A DNA stretch of 64,000 bases from Paragyromitra xinjiangensis (taxonomy: Eukaryota > Ascomycota > Pezizomycetes > Pezizales > Discinaceae): positions 633,001-697,000 of the forward strand of contig JBCAMK010000004.1 in the NCBI GenBank assembly GCA_038503065.1, in the 5' to 3' direction. How positions within the stretch are numbered: the first letter of the stretch is position 1; every line of letters begins with the position of its first letter. The notes under the pieces are model-generated. The model searched no databases and was not told where the DNA came from. It saw only the letters and a program-made list of their open reading frames with translations. Positions 1 through 10,500 of this stretch are shown here, one piece after another. Position numbers and translations under genes: made by a program.

Positions 1-2909
1 GGCATGAGGGTTGGACTGAACGCTTTTAGGAACTTGAAATCAGTGGGAATGATGACGGCGGCTGAGTCGGGATGGGAATTGGAGAGCAAAAAAGGAAAGT
101 TGTGAGAGAAGGCGAATAAACAAACTTCTGCACTAGAATCTAAAAGTAGCGATCCCTGAACCAAGATAGCGAGACATCTGAGTGAGGCTCCATAGTGGTG
201 GTTTCGCGGTTTAGCCCACCGCAAACCCCGATTTAAATGTGAGATCTACTTCACATGTAGATCAATCAGGCAATTGCGCGACTTCGAACTGATCCTGGGA
301 TAGAACGTGCTTGGTGGAGATGCAAGTGGGGCCTAGATGGCCGTTTGGGAACTGCATAGCCCTCTGAAGGGCTTGGGAGTGCGTACACAGATGACCTGCA
401 AGGGTTGGCGCGACTCCCCATGTTGGGATTTTATTTCTGCCATATACAGTCACTCCCGGCCACTCGACGAAACTGGCCATTTGACGAACAGAGGTTGTCG
501 CTTAGGAAACTTTTACAACTCTCTCGAATTTTTGCAAAAATTCTAACTACATGATGGCCCAAAATATTGTATAAACAAGACCCATTGCTAACTAGGCCCA
601 GGCCCCGCTGTTTCCTGACTTGAAGCCTGGGGGCTCATGGTTTTTCGCTTTTTCGCAGCGAGTTTCGTCAAATGCCCAGTTTCGTCGAGTGGCCGGGAGT
701 GACTGTACTGAGTTATTTACTGATGTGAGGGGCGATCGTCAAGTCGCATGCCGTAGATGAAACATGGTGAGCGTGGAGAAGCGGCTTCGCTTGGTCTATA
801 GAGTTTTCGGTGAAATCGAGTGATATCTTGTGATTTTGGATCAGCTGTCAGCGTCAAAAACCCATCTGCATCCATCTTGAATCTGATAACCATAATAAAA
901 GATCAATGCGCAGGGCCCCACCCACCCACCCACTTGGTAAACCTCGCTTATAAGCTCTGTAGTTCTCGCTTAGTGCGTGTTGAAGTATTCGGAGTGGTCA
1001 TATTCGGAGGGCAAGCCTACCAGGAGCCGACCCACATGCTCGGGACCAGATAGTTCTTTTAGGTAAAGCCCCCTTTGCCCGTAAGAAACGGTTTAGTACG
1101 ATAGCCGCCGGCTTCGGTCCGTTATGCCCGTGTCTACAGCCCTACATGTATGCCCGCATGCTGACTTATGTCCGCAGTAATCTTCAGCACCCCCCACCAT
1201 CGCGGCCATCTCCGAGCAGCGGCTACCTCGTTTGATCAAAAGCTCGAGTGTTATCTGGTGGTTTTTATTGGCAGCGGTTTGTTTTGTTTGGCCATTGCAT
1301 CTTACAAATCTGCATTTGTCATGCTATATTGCTTCAACGATATATCTAAAAGAGGGAGTATCCGCAGCCGAGTGATAAAATGTGACTACACCGCAGCATA
1401 ACAACATGAACAAAGAGGTACGCTTATCACCGAAGGGGAAGATTCCTCGCTGTTAAAGTGAGATAAGCCATTTTGTGAGATTTAGTAACAGTTTTCAGTA
1501 ATGTTGTTGTAATCCCGCTTCCTTGTTGATTTGCCTCTTCCGGAATAAAATTGTCGGAATTTCGGAGACCAGTATCGCCGAAGGACGAATATAGGGCGAT
1601 GGATAGTGGGTGCACAGAATCCTTTATAAGCGGAATAAGCTTGGAAAATGATTATGGAAGTTGAATTGTGGCGAGTGTGACCATAGATTCGGGATATCAA
1701 TCCACTAGCCTTAGGATTAGACAAGTCTCAACAATACGCAACACTTCGGAATTCATAGTCTACATGGGTCACTGTGTGCGGTTAGCGGGCTATTGAGATT
1801 ACTTTAGCAAAGTCATGTGTAAAAAAACGGTACTGTATAACAGGTTTAGATGCGGGTTTCTAGTAGGCTCTCGATGTAGGCTACATGTGGTCTCGCGCCT
1901 AGCCCTATACACAGAAAGCTGCGTGTATGGCACGAGACTGATATAAGCATACAGTTCGATGGTCCCATTTTCACTTACACATAGGATCTATGTCGATCTA
2001 ATCGTAGCCTCGATCGAAGCATACCATTTTTGGTGTACATGTATTTTTATATCAAGAGTCTATTCTATTGTATAGCCGCGTCCCGAAAGTCTTAACCGCC
2101 GACGGATTGGGCTGAGTTCCTGCAAAAGACTGTATAAAGTGGTAAGATTTAATTCAGTATATCATTATTTGTATCCATGTTCTCTTTCTGTTTGCTTTTC
2201 TCAGAATAATTTCGTTGTAGTACATGTAGTCTTGGACGCAGCTGTACATGCATATTATGTAATATCAGCTTAATATATAAACCCACATGTATTTATCTAT
2301 CGGCTCTGGCGCCTACGATAGAAATTAAGCACCTTTACTCATGAATGCACATTAAAGGATGCGCATGACCTGCTCATGTTTGGTTTTGTTGATAAGCAAT
2401 ATTCCCCTATGATATGCATCTGGAGTTATGGGTTCTTCCGCATCTAAGCTCACGAGCGACCAATATCGTGGGAAAGGCTTCCATGTCACCTTTACTCCCC
2501 GAATAAATGAACTAGCCGTGTTCGAGGGAGCAAACGGGACCCTAGCGAGCGAGCAAACGACTCGTCTATTATTGTAGTATGCAGCTCCATTAAATTTTGT
2601 TGAGCAAGGGAAGACCGCCCATCTCCCCAACCCAAAGCCGCACTATCACTAAACTTCAAAGTCCGAAAAACCACAAAACAATGCTCCGATTGCCATTATA
2701 CCGAGAACTGTAAGAAAGAAAACAATCCAAATCCAAATCCAAGCGCGCAAAGCAGTGATATATGGTACAATCCCACTCCAATCCGTGATTCCCGTTCCTT
2801 GCACTCCGTTGTTGCTAATACTAGATAACATAATTCCACCAACTACTCTCCATTCTACCGGCTCCTGTCTTTCGTATTGTCCCGTCCATACTGGGTTTCC
2901 ATTTACGGC
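1..2909. other. gene-free stretch with one MITE
   Basis: No coding region can be supported here. The stretch contains the inverted-repeat element at 447-705 and three copies of the palindrome TACATGTA (1143, 2036 and 2221). A 60-codon minus-strand frame at 2649-2831 encodes a hydrophobic segment, but part of it comes from a short tandem repeat of TCCAAA and it has no recognisable family, so it is not called. Confidence 0.6.
447..705. mobile_element. MITE, about 43-bp terminal inverted repeats, TA flanks
   Basis: The left end begins CAGTCACTCCCGGCCACTCG after a TA at 445-446. The right end is its reverse complement, followed by TA at 706-707. The arms match over about 43 bp with one mismatch (CTGGC versus CTGGG). 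The 259-bp body has no transposase. Termini starting CAGT with a duplicated TA are typical of non-autonomous Tc1/mariner-pogo (Fot1-like) elements. The near-identical arms suggest a fairly recent insertion. A related single end lies at 21865. Confidence 0.85.
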
Positions 2910-3397
2910 TCACATGGCGAATCTGACCGATTTGATGTCCTCCTCTGGTCTCAGATCTGACCTTCGTGGCGCGATGAGCGGATGGATTTGTGCGAGGAGG
3001 GTAATTGCTGTGGGTTTGTTAGTTGAAGGGCTCGAGCGTCTGAGAAAGAGGGATGAGGGCAATACGTACCCCACATGAGGTAGCAGCCGGCAAAGGTCAA
3101 GATCAGGGAACTCCGCCAGACACTGTCCATACCAGTCAGCCATTGTCATTGAAGCGAATTCGTGAAGAGGCTCCAGGTGGATATCTTGAGGAACCAAAAA
3201 CTAGTAAAAAAACACGGATTAGAGCGGTGAAGACATACGTTCGGTTCTCGCCCTTCGGAGAGAGGAAATAAGCTGCAACCGACATTGCGACGATGACAAC
3301 GAAACCGATGATGATAGTTGTACTGTTCAGGAGTAGACGATCAGCAAGACTTCGACTTAGTGCAGAATGAGGAGCGAGACACGTACCTGTTAGCCAT
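2910..3397 (-). CDS. vma9: V-type proton ATPase subunit e
   Basis: Small hydrophobic subunit of the V0 membrane sector of the vacuolar proton pump. Four exons give 81 residues: complement(2910..3007, 3070..3122, 3239..3322, 3387..3397). The introns start GTACGT, GTATGT and GTACGT, all end in AG, and every junction keeps frame. The protein starts MANSTTIII, has a first membrane helix at about residues 5-23, the loop SPKGENRTVWRSS, a second helix at about 36-57, and the family signature AQIHPLIAPRRSDLRPE near the C-terminus. That is close to the usual 70-80 residues. It is transcribed away from eL43, and the two share a 379-bp intergenic region. The first exon is only 11 nt. The family match is seen directly; the splice sites are inferred but mutually consistent. 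Confidence 0.93.
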
Positions 3398-3776
3398 GGC
3401 GTGAATAAGTAGAAGTAGTGTTGAGAATGTTAAAGCGAATCACCAGTGTTGTTCGAAAGCTCTAAGATTCAAAGCTTAACGTTGACGTTGCGATTGACGT
3501 TGAACGCGCTGCCCCTGCCGCCTCCTAATCCGGAACAAAGCTATTGTCCTGCACCTCATCCGGGTAACCAACCCTTCGGCTGGACTGCTAACAACCCCTG
3601 TTGTAGGGTTCTAGCCCTTACTTTCTCAACACGCACACATCGCATCGCAACCAGCCAAATCTTGCGGCCCCAGCAAACATTCTCCACCTAGACGAACGAC
3701 CCCAACGACAGACCCTGCCGCTGACCCTATTTTCCTTATACACACCTCGGAAAATCCCCACGAATAATCAGACAAA
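3398..3776. promoter_or_regulatory. shared divergent promoter, vma9 / rpl43
   Basis: These 379 bp separate the start codons of two divergently transcribed housekeeping genes, so both 5' leaders and core promoters must lie here. Pyrimidine-rich runs on the plus strand between about 3500 and 3740 precede the eL43 start, as is common for fungal ribosomal-protein genes. No specific operator was identified. Confidence 0.6.
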
Positions 3777-4303
3777 ATGACCAAGCGCACTAAGAAGGTC
3801 GGAGGTACGTTTGCTGCAGAAACTTGCTCTGGGAGAGCTGTGGGTGGAAATTTGGAGCTGAACTTGGAAACTAATGCTTTTCTGTAAATAGTTACCGGTA
3901 AATACGGTGTCAGGTAGAATATCCCTTAACTCGAATATATCCCCTGCAATCCACTCGAGACACAGCTCTACTCCGAATCCCAATATACCCTTCGAAAAAC
4001 GAATCTAACACGGGGGAAACAGATATGGTGCCTCCCTGAGGAAACAGGTCAAGAAGATGGAAATCACCCAGCACGCCCGCTACACCTGCACCTTCTGCGG
4101 GAAGACCACCGTCAAGCGTACCTCCGTCGGAATCTGGGAGTGCAAGTCGTGCAAAAAGACTGTTGCTGGTGGTGCCTGGGTCGTTTCGTATGTCACCTGC
4201 TACCTAGCTCTTGGGGGTGTGTACTGATGCAGTAAATAGTACTCCTGCTGCCGCTGCCACAAGGTCGACAATCCGCCGTCTCCGTGAGATTGCTGAGGTC
4301 TAA
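3777..4303 (+). CDS. rpl43: 60S ribosomal protein eL43 (L37Ae)
   Basis: Structural protein of the large cytosolic ribosomal subunit with a C4 zinc-ribbon. Exons join(3777..3804, 3892..3913, 4023..4187, 4240..4303) encode 92 residues, the same length as yeast Rpl43. The protein starts MTKRTKKVG, continues through [18 protein letters not shown], and carries the zinc ligands in CTFCGK and CKSCKK. It ends [12 protein letters not shown]. The introns start GTACGT, GTAGAA and GTATGT and end in AG; exon 2 is only 22 nt. Introns crowded near the start codon are typical of fungal ribosomal-protein genes. Confidence 0.97.
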
Positions 4304-5644
4304 GGGATACGTGGATGCATGTGGGGAAATCAAAAAGTAAAAAAAATATAAATTCAAAATATGGGGGAACCGGGGTGTTTTGTTTCTTGTCTTCTTAACT
4401 AGACGCCAAATTTCAAATGGATTCTCGTCAATTCTTTTTCTCCCCCTGGCAAATGGTCGAAGCCGGTATCGGCTGGTGGATTGATGAGGAGGATACGAAG
4501 AGGGATAGACTAGTGTCAGGACGAGAGATGAAGCATATGGAGGGGATTTATACGGCTGGTATGAGATCGTTTATCTAGGGTTGAGATGGATGCAAGTTTC
4601 GGGGGCTGAGAAAATGTTCGTTGAGGGATATCGAGATTCGGATACTAGGAACCGTTGCCCAATGCCAAGGAAACGCTACTAAACTATAAAAACCAAGCGG
4701 AAGTCACCACATTCTATCACTCTTTTCTCTGCAAACCATGGTCGGCACCTATGACACCCATAGTAATTTTCGAGTACGCCGTATGGATTTATATATAATT
4801 ATAGTTTTCCATCCCAGCGCCATGAAGCAGCCCCTGAGTGGAATTAATTTAGCTAGGGTAAGTAGTATGAAAGCGTATATTTGATTAAAAACAATGGAAT
4901 AATAGATTGGGTTGCGTCCGAAGCAAGAGGTGGTACTTGCACTGCCTAAGTAAGGAATCGGTAATCTGGTAGGTATAACATTATAAAATTACTATCGTTG
5001 TATCTGTAATGGGCTTCTAAAACAATCATTAGTAGTGTTCTAGTAAGGGAGCTGGCTCGAGTTATTTTGACCAAGGAAGTTCAACTAAATACCACCCAGC
5101 TCTTAAACAGAGATCATCCTCACTCCTTCTATCTGGCGAGAAAGGGTGGAACGGGTACTTGCCTGATGATATCATTCTTAGATATGTGAAATCGAAGGAG
5201 ATAGCCCGTTTTCATCGTTTTACGACCGAATAGATTAGGTGGTAATAGGAGATATCCCTACTACTGATACACTGGGAGCAGCCACGGCTCCGGCCCCAAA
5301 AACCACATTTACAGTAAAAAAAAGGAAAGTATTTGAGGTACTCTGTGAGGCATAGACTTGGTGAAAGGCTTGTGAGAGAGTCCAAAGTGATACCTTTTTA
5401 TTCATGGAATGTCACTCGGAATATATATGGTGGGATTTTTACACTAGAAACTGGATATGGGGCTAGTGGATATTGGCACCCACCAAAACCTTGTTTTCCA
5501 AGGCTGTTAGGACGATTGACTTGTGGTATCCCTTGAACTGTAGTGGTGTACAGGAGCTGTAGTTGACATGGGCTAGGTAGTACCAGCACAGATGTAGTGG
5601 TGGTATGTTCTATCAGTCACATTCTTCGTGACAAAAAGAGCGTG
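4304..5644. other. gene-free stretch after rpl43
   Basis: This holds the 3' end of rpl43. A 53-codon plus-strand frame at 4417-4578 starts MDSRQFFFSPWQM; it is too short and isolated to call, and could be part of a 3' UTR. The rest, up to the tRNA, shows no supported gene. Confidence 0.5.
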
Positions 5645-5741
5645 TACCCAACGCGGGGCTCGAACCCGCAGCCTTCAGATGACTATCATGTTTGAAGAAA
5701 CAGATTAGAAGTCTGACGCGCTACCATTGCGCCAGCCAGGC
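5645..5741 (-). tRNA. tRNA-Arg (UCU) with intron
   Basis: Read on the minus strand, acceptor GCCTGGC pairs, with several G-U pairs, to GTTGGGT before discriminator A. The D-arm is GCGC-AATGGTA-GCGC, the anticodon stem TCAGA/TCTGA, the loop CT-TCT-AA, and the T-arm GCGGG-TTCGAGC-CCCGC. The anticodon TCT is at 5709-5707. About 25 nt lie between anticodon position 37 and the 3' half of the stem, the canonical place for a nuclear tRNA intron. The mature length would be about 72 nt. Confidence 0.95.
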
Positions 5742-6322
5742 AACATATGTATCGGTCTCGGATGACCCATATGATTCCTACCACAAGAGGGCCAAAGGAG
5801 CCTGGGCAATAAAAAAATAGGCATTCTACCTGTATGTAGTTTTAGGTCCTATTAATAGCCAGCTTAATCCCGACCTTTTCTCGCTGCTATATGTTTGGTG
5901 CATGGATATTTCTGTCCTTGAACGAAGGTTGAGGGGCCGGCTTCGTGGATCTGTAAGTGCTAGAATAATGGATTCCGGGTATGAAAACTGTTTAATTTGT
6001 ACCCCATGCCACCATACGCCTGAAGTTACATGTACGTATATGTATTCTGAATGGGTAATACGCTTAGCATTCTGGTCTTCACAAAAACCTTTCTTGGCAT
6101 AGGGGTCCCGCTAATTGCATTACTATAAATACCAACTGTTGCTATTCTGTCATAGGGGACAGGGGATCTGTGTCTTTTTAGCAGGATGGCAAGTGCTATT
6201 CACTTCTGAGCTAGGGCGTTGAAGTGGTGTTTAATGATTGAATGTCTGCATATGTGTAGCATGGGATGTGGATATTTATTCAACCTTTATTTCTTCTGAT
6301 AAAGCTACCCCATTCGTTCTAT
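5742..6322. other. gene-free stretch
   Basis: Intergenic between the tRNA and the 3' end of the minus-strand ankyrin gene. It contains one TACATGTA palindrome at 6027. I see no coding or RNA feature. Confidence 0.5.
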
Positions 6323-7504
6323 CTATTCTTTAATTTTATTATTTTTTCTTGCTTCCTTTATGGCCAATAGCCTTATAGGATGTCTCACACCTCCATTTCT
6401 CCACTTCAGCCTCGACTCTAAAATGAGCTGGGAACGGCTTATAATAAGCTTAGGTTGCTTTTTCTCGTGTGGTTCGAGAAATTTATATGCATAGTGGCCT
6501 CGGATTTTTGCAACATCGCGTGCTGTCTGCCCTAGGTGGTTCAAACAAATGGTAGAGACCTCTTGCTCATCAAAATGATGAAGGAGTCGAGCAATGACCT
6601 TTCCATTACCACGATGGGCTGCATGATGAAGCGCATTATTCCCAGCGAAGTCCACGACTTCGAGCCGGGCGCCGTGCTCGACCAATAGATCAAGCATCGA
6701 AGGCATGCAATATTTTGATTTTGCTGCTAAATGAAGTGCTGTGATTCCTTCTCGGTCCTCTTGATCATCAATCTTGGCACCCATTATCAGTATCCGTCTC
6801 ACGATAGCCCTACTCCCACGTGAGACTGCGCTTTGAAGCAAAGTCCACCCATGGAGACCACGGATATTGATATCAGCCCCATGTTTCACGAGTAACCTAA
6901 AGATGGCCTCGTGACCTTTCCAAGCTGCATAGTAAAGCGGTGTGAAGACATTCCCAGCGATATCTGGAAGAGTCAAGATGTTGGCATCAAACCATCCATC
7001 CAAAAGTAATTCAACAATATTAAAGTGCCCATGCCAAGCCGCAGTGTGTAAAGCTGAGTTCCCGTTTCTGTCGCAAATTGTCCTATCAGCGCGAAAAGAA
7101 AGTAGTAGTTCGACGACGTCCAGATTTCCCTCCCCCGCTGCTACGATAAGCGGTGTTTCTCCAGATCCATCACTCTCCACTCGAGCATTGATGTTGGCTC
7201 CCGAAAGAAGAAGCAGTTTAATGATTTTCCAACGTCCATGTAGTGCTGCAACGTGTATTGCTGTTTCTCCATGGCTATTCAGCACGTTTGGATCCTCCCC
7301 CCTCTGCAGTAGAAAATTGACATTTTGTTCGTTCCCTTCTTTTGCTTCCTTATGGAGACATGAAGGTAAAATGCTCTCACTCTGGTCTGTGGGCCAATGG
7401 TGTGGAAAAGGACTAGAAAATGGCATCTTGAAATAGAGGTAGTTCTGTAGAGGATGGCTGGAAAAGCCTGGGGTTTTCTGTTGTGGAGACTGCATATCCA
7501 TCAC
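6323..7504 (-). CDS. ankyrin repeat protein
   Basis: A single-exon frame of 393 residues made almost entirely of ankyrin repeats, roughly residues 45-345 and about eight units. Typical cores are GETAIHVAALHG, GETPLIVAAGEG, GNSALHTAAWHG, FTPLYYAAWKGH, GITALHLAAKS and NNALHHAAHRGN, followed by LLL..GA turns. The first 40 residues are proline/serine-rich. The tail is basic (RKNNKIKE) and has no other domain. Ankyrin repeats bind other proteins, so a specific role cannot be given. The first ATG is used; a second Met is at residue 2. There is no signal peptide or transmembrane helix. It stands alone between a tRNA and a long gene-free region. Confidence 0.85.
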   Translation of the reverse strand: MMDMQSPQQKTPGFSSHPLQNYLYFKMPFSSPFPHHWPTDQSESILPSCLHKEAKEGNEQNVNFLLQRGEDPNVLNSHGETAIHVAALHGRWKIIKLLLLSGANINARVESDGSGETPLIVAAGEGNLDVVELLLSFRADRTICDRNGNSALHTAAWHGHFNIVELLLDGWFDANILTLPDIAGNVFTPLYYAAWKGHEAIFRLLVKHGADINIRGLHGWTLLQSAVSRGSRAIVRRILIMGAKIDDQEDREGITALHLAAKSKYCMPSMLDLLVEHGARLEVVDFAGNNALHHAAHRGNGKVIARLLHHFDEQEVSTICLNHLGQTARDVAKIRGHYAYKFLEPHEKKQPKLIISRSQLILESRLKWRNGGVRHPIRLLAIKEARKNNKIKE

Positions 7505-10500
7505 CCCACGCTAAATAATCCCGGGCTTAGTAGCGTTTGTCAGGACTCATGACTTATCCTATGACTAGAGGTTGGTTGGTCCGCTCTGCGGGAACCGAGA
7601 TAAATAAATAATACTACTTGCCAAAGTATTATCACATATCATTTATTATATATATAGTTTTAATTATGGGGGTGGGATTATAAAAGCGAAATATCAAATA
7701 TCACTCGATATTGTTATTTCATAAAAGCAGATACGAAAGCCAACCCGCGATTTGCAATTATGTTCTAGGCCCACTTTTGGGTCTCGTAGCTTCCGAAGCT
7801 GTATCGCAGGCCAAGTATCATATCTAGATTTTCCTAAGTCGGGGATGATTTTGTGGTTGAATAAAGGCTCGTACCGCCGAAATCCCAGCGTTAATGATCG
7901 TAGGTTTCCTCGCCTGTTCGTTCCGCGATTCATGGCAGAAGCTTCGTGAGTGTGAATGGATACACTTTATCTGGACATGTCTCGAGATTGGGCTTTTATT
8001 GGTGGGTATCTTGTTTTGTCTGCAGATATAACTATGTACGTATCTCATTGGAGATATGAGCCCAATTAAAAACGAAAACATCATGGATCAAGTACAAAGC
8101 AGACAGTCATACACGACGTTGGAGTTGCCTTCTCAGGTAAGGTGATCTCAAGCCCCCCCCTTTTCTTGCCGCTGTACTGAGATGGGAATTTTGGACGTAT
8201 ATAAACCCGGTTAATACGGTAGATCAGTGCTCCTCTCAGGGTGAAGCATCACCCAACCACCCCGGGTATTCCTTCACGCGAGTAAAAGTGCAAATGTTTG
8301 TTTGTTATGCTTCGGAAGGAATGGAAAAACATAATCCCGATATGTACATGTAGGTTTACTCGCGAATAGGTCTAAGCTCAAGCATCAAAGACGCAGAAAT
8401 CGCGGCCCGTCCCGCGGCTAAAATTTCATACCAAGGGTTGAACAGAAGTTGAGAATTGCTGAAATTGAATATACGTAATGAATCCATCATATCCCATCAT
8501 AAACTTAGAGGCGTCATCTCGGTGGAAATAAACATCAAATCCACCAGAAAGAATTTCGATATGAAACAAAACAAGGTTGCTGACCATACGCAACCTGGAC
8601 TAAAACGAAAAAATACATACAAATGACATAACATCTGACGAAACAAATCTTCACCAGTGACCCAGTGGTAGCCGCCACGTAGGGTCCGATATTTTAGCGG
8701 CGTATAAGTGACCAGATGTTTGTTTGGCTCAATAATGAATTTTCATTAGGGCTAATACTTTGTCGTATGCCAATGATAGTTCAAGGACGCGCAACCCAAC
8801 CAGATAGCCACTATATTGCCGAGATTTTAAACTCGGCTCAGGCCTGAACAAAACATCTCACCCGAATGGAAGGCTCTTATCATTATTTCGTTAATAGTAG
8901 CACTGCATTACAGTTGATGTAACATACAGCTCCACTGTCCCGCATTGAAAGAGAGGATATTACCCAAAGCGGTCAATCCATCCTATTGAGGGTCTGTCAG
9001 AATGTTCCATCCAATGAGTGAGTGCGCGTGTCAGTGCAGGATGCACATTGATATCAGCCACGCTAACCCGAGTAACCTTCCTTGTACGGTATCATATTGG
9101 TTCATATCTCCAATCGTTTTCCATCTTTCTGAAACGTCACCCCGCATCTCGTCTAACGCATATATGCGTGCGAGTACTATCTACTTTGTACATTTGCAAA
9201 GCGGCTAGAAATCGCAACATTCTGGTTCGTGTGCTGGGCCCTGTATCCGATAACATAAACAAAACATCGAGAGCCGAAGATGGCATAGGGTTCATACTGC
9301 CGGATACATGACTGGCTGCTCGCTAGCACAGCATGTAATCGGGACCTGTGTTGATAACGACCGGCATATCATGCGGCAATGGCGGCAATTACTAATCCGA
9401 AGCTAGCGAGAGATACCAGTAGGATCTGAAAGCTAGATCTGAAAGTTATAAAGTACTTAGGATGGCTCCTGTCACGTCCCAAAAGTACCCCGCAGAAATT
9501 GAACTGCATTATGATGTTAGGGAACACGATGAGCAAGACCCTACCCACTTCAAAGATCTAGATTTAGACCTGTAAATCGCAATAGATAGGTTATTTGGTC
9601 TGTGGATCTTGAGTCTTGATATTTGACCTGGCCTGTAAGAGCTGCATATCAATATGTCTTAGATACACCACCCTGACAGGTCTGATCAGCTCTGAACATG
9701 AATCGAACGAGAGAAGGTAAAACCGGAGATCTGAAGTCAAAAGTGTCGAAGAGCATACTAAACTGCCACAAATGCCACGTATCAGCCTAGGATATAAGGT
9801 AGAGTCAGTAACTGCATGTACCGATATCACATGAGATGGTTAATATCCGCGTTTCATGGGCTAGCGCATACCAACACCCTACAGAGCATAGCTACGCATT
9901 CACAGCGTCGGTTGTTTAATTCCTGAGAAAACCACGATGGAAATTGGAAATCTGGAGAGAGAATCACCACTAATGCCACGTCGGTATATGTATCCCCTCA
10001 GCATATGGAGTGGGGTAATGTGTACGTGAATGTGAAGCTATCTGTTTACTTCTGTCACATACTTACGAATACCATTTGCCTCGTTTGCTAGCTTGTCATA
10101 TCTCTAGCCCCGGAACCCTGCATATGTCAAGTTGAGCCACCATCGTTGATATGCTCGCATATTTCAGGCGGGGGAAAACGCCAAGAGACAAAGAAACTGA
10201 AGCTGCTTTTTCCTGCCTTCTTATGCGAGTTTTCAATGTGTAATTGGTAGGGTGTCGAAGCTTCTCCCGCATAGCCTGCATATATTGATCTAGCAAATCA
10301 CAAGATCAAAGCTGAGATTCTTGCCAATACCGAGATCCGACAACCAAAAAGAAGCAACTAAGAGAGGCACGGTCAGAAGTTCGTGAAACCATGAAAGCCT
10401 GGATGTTCTGTCATTGAATATTATCTCGGGTCACTGGAAGGCCCGCCAGCTGCATCGAAAGTTGTGTAATTTGGTGCGCCTGAAAAATGCCCCCTTATTG

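Noticed and set aside
6942..7436. 164-codon plus-strand frame
   Set aside because: Antisense of the ankyrin gene.
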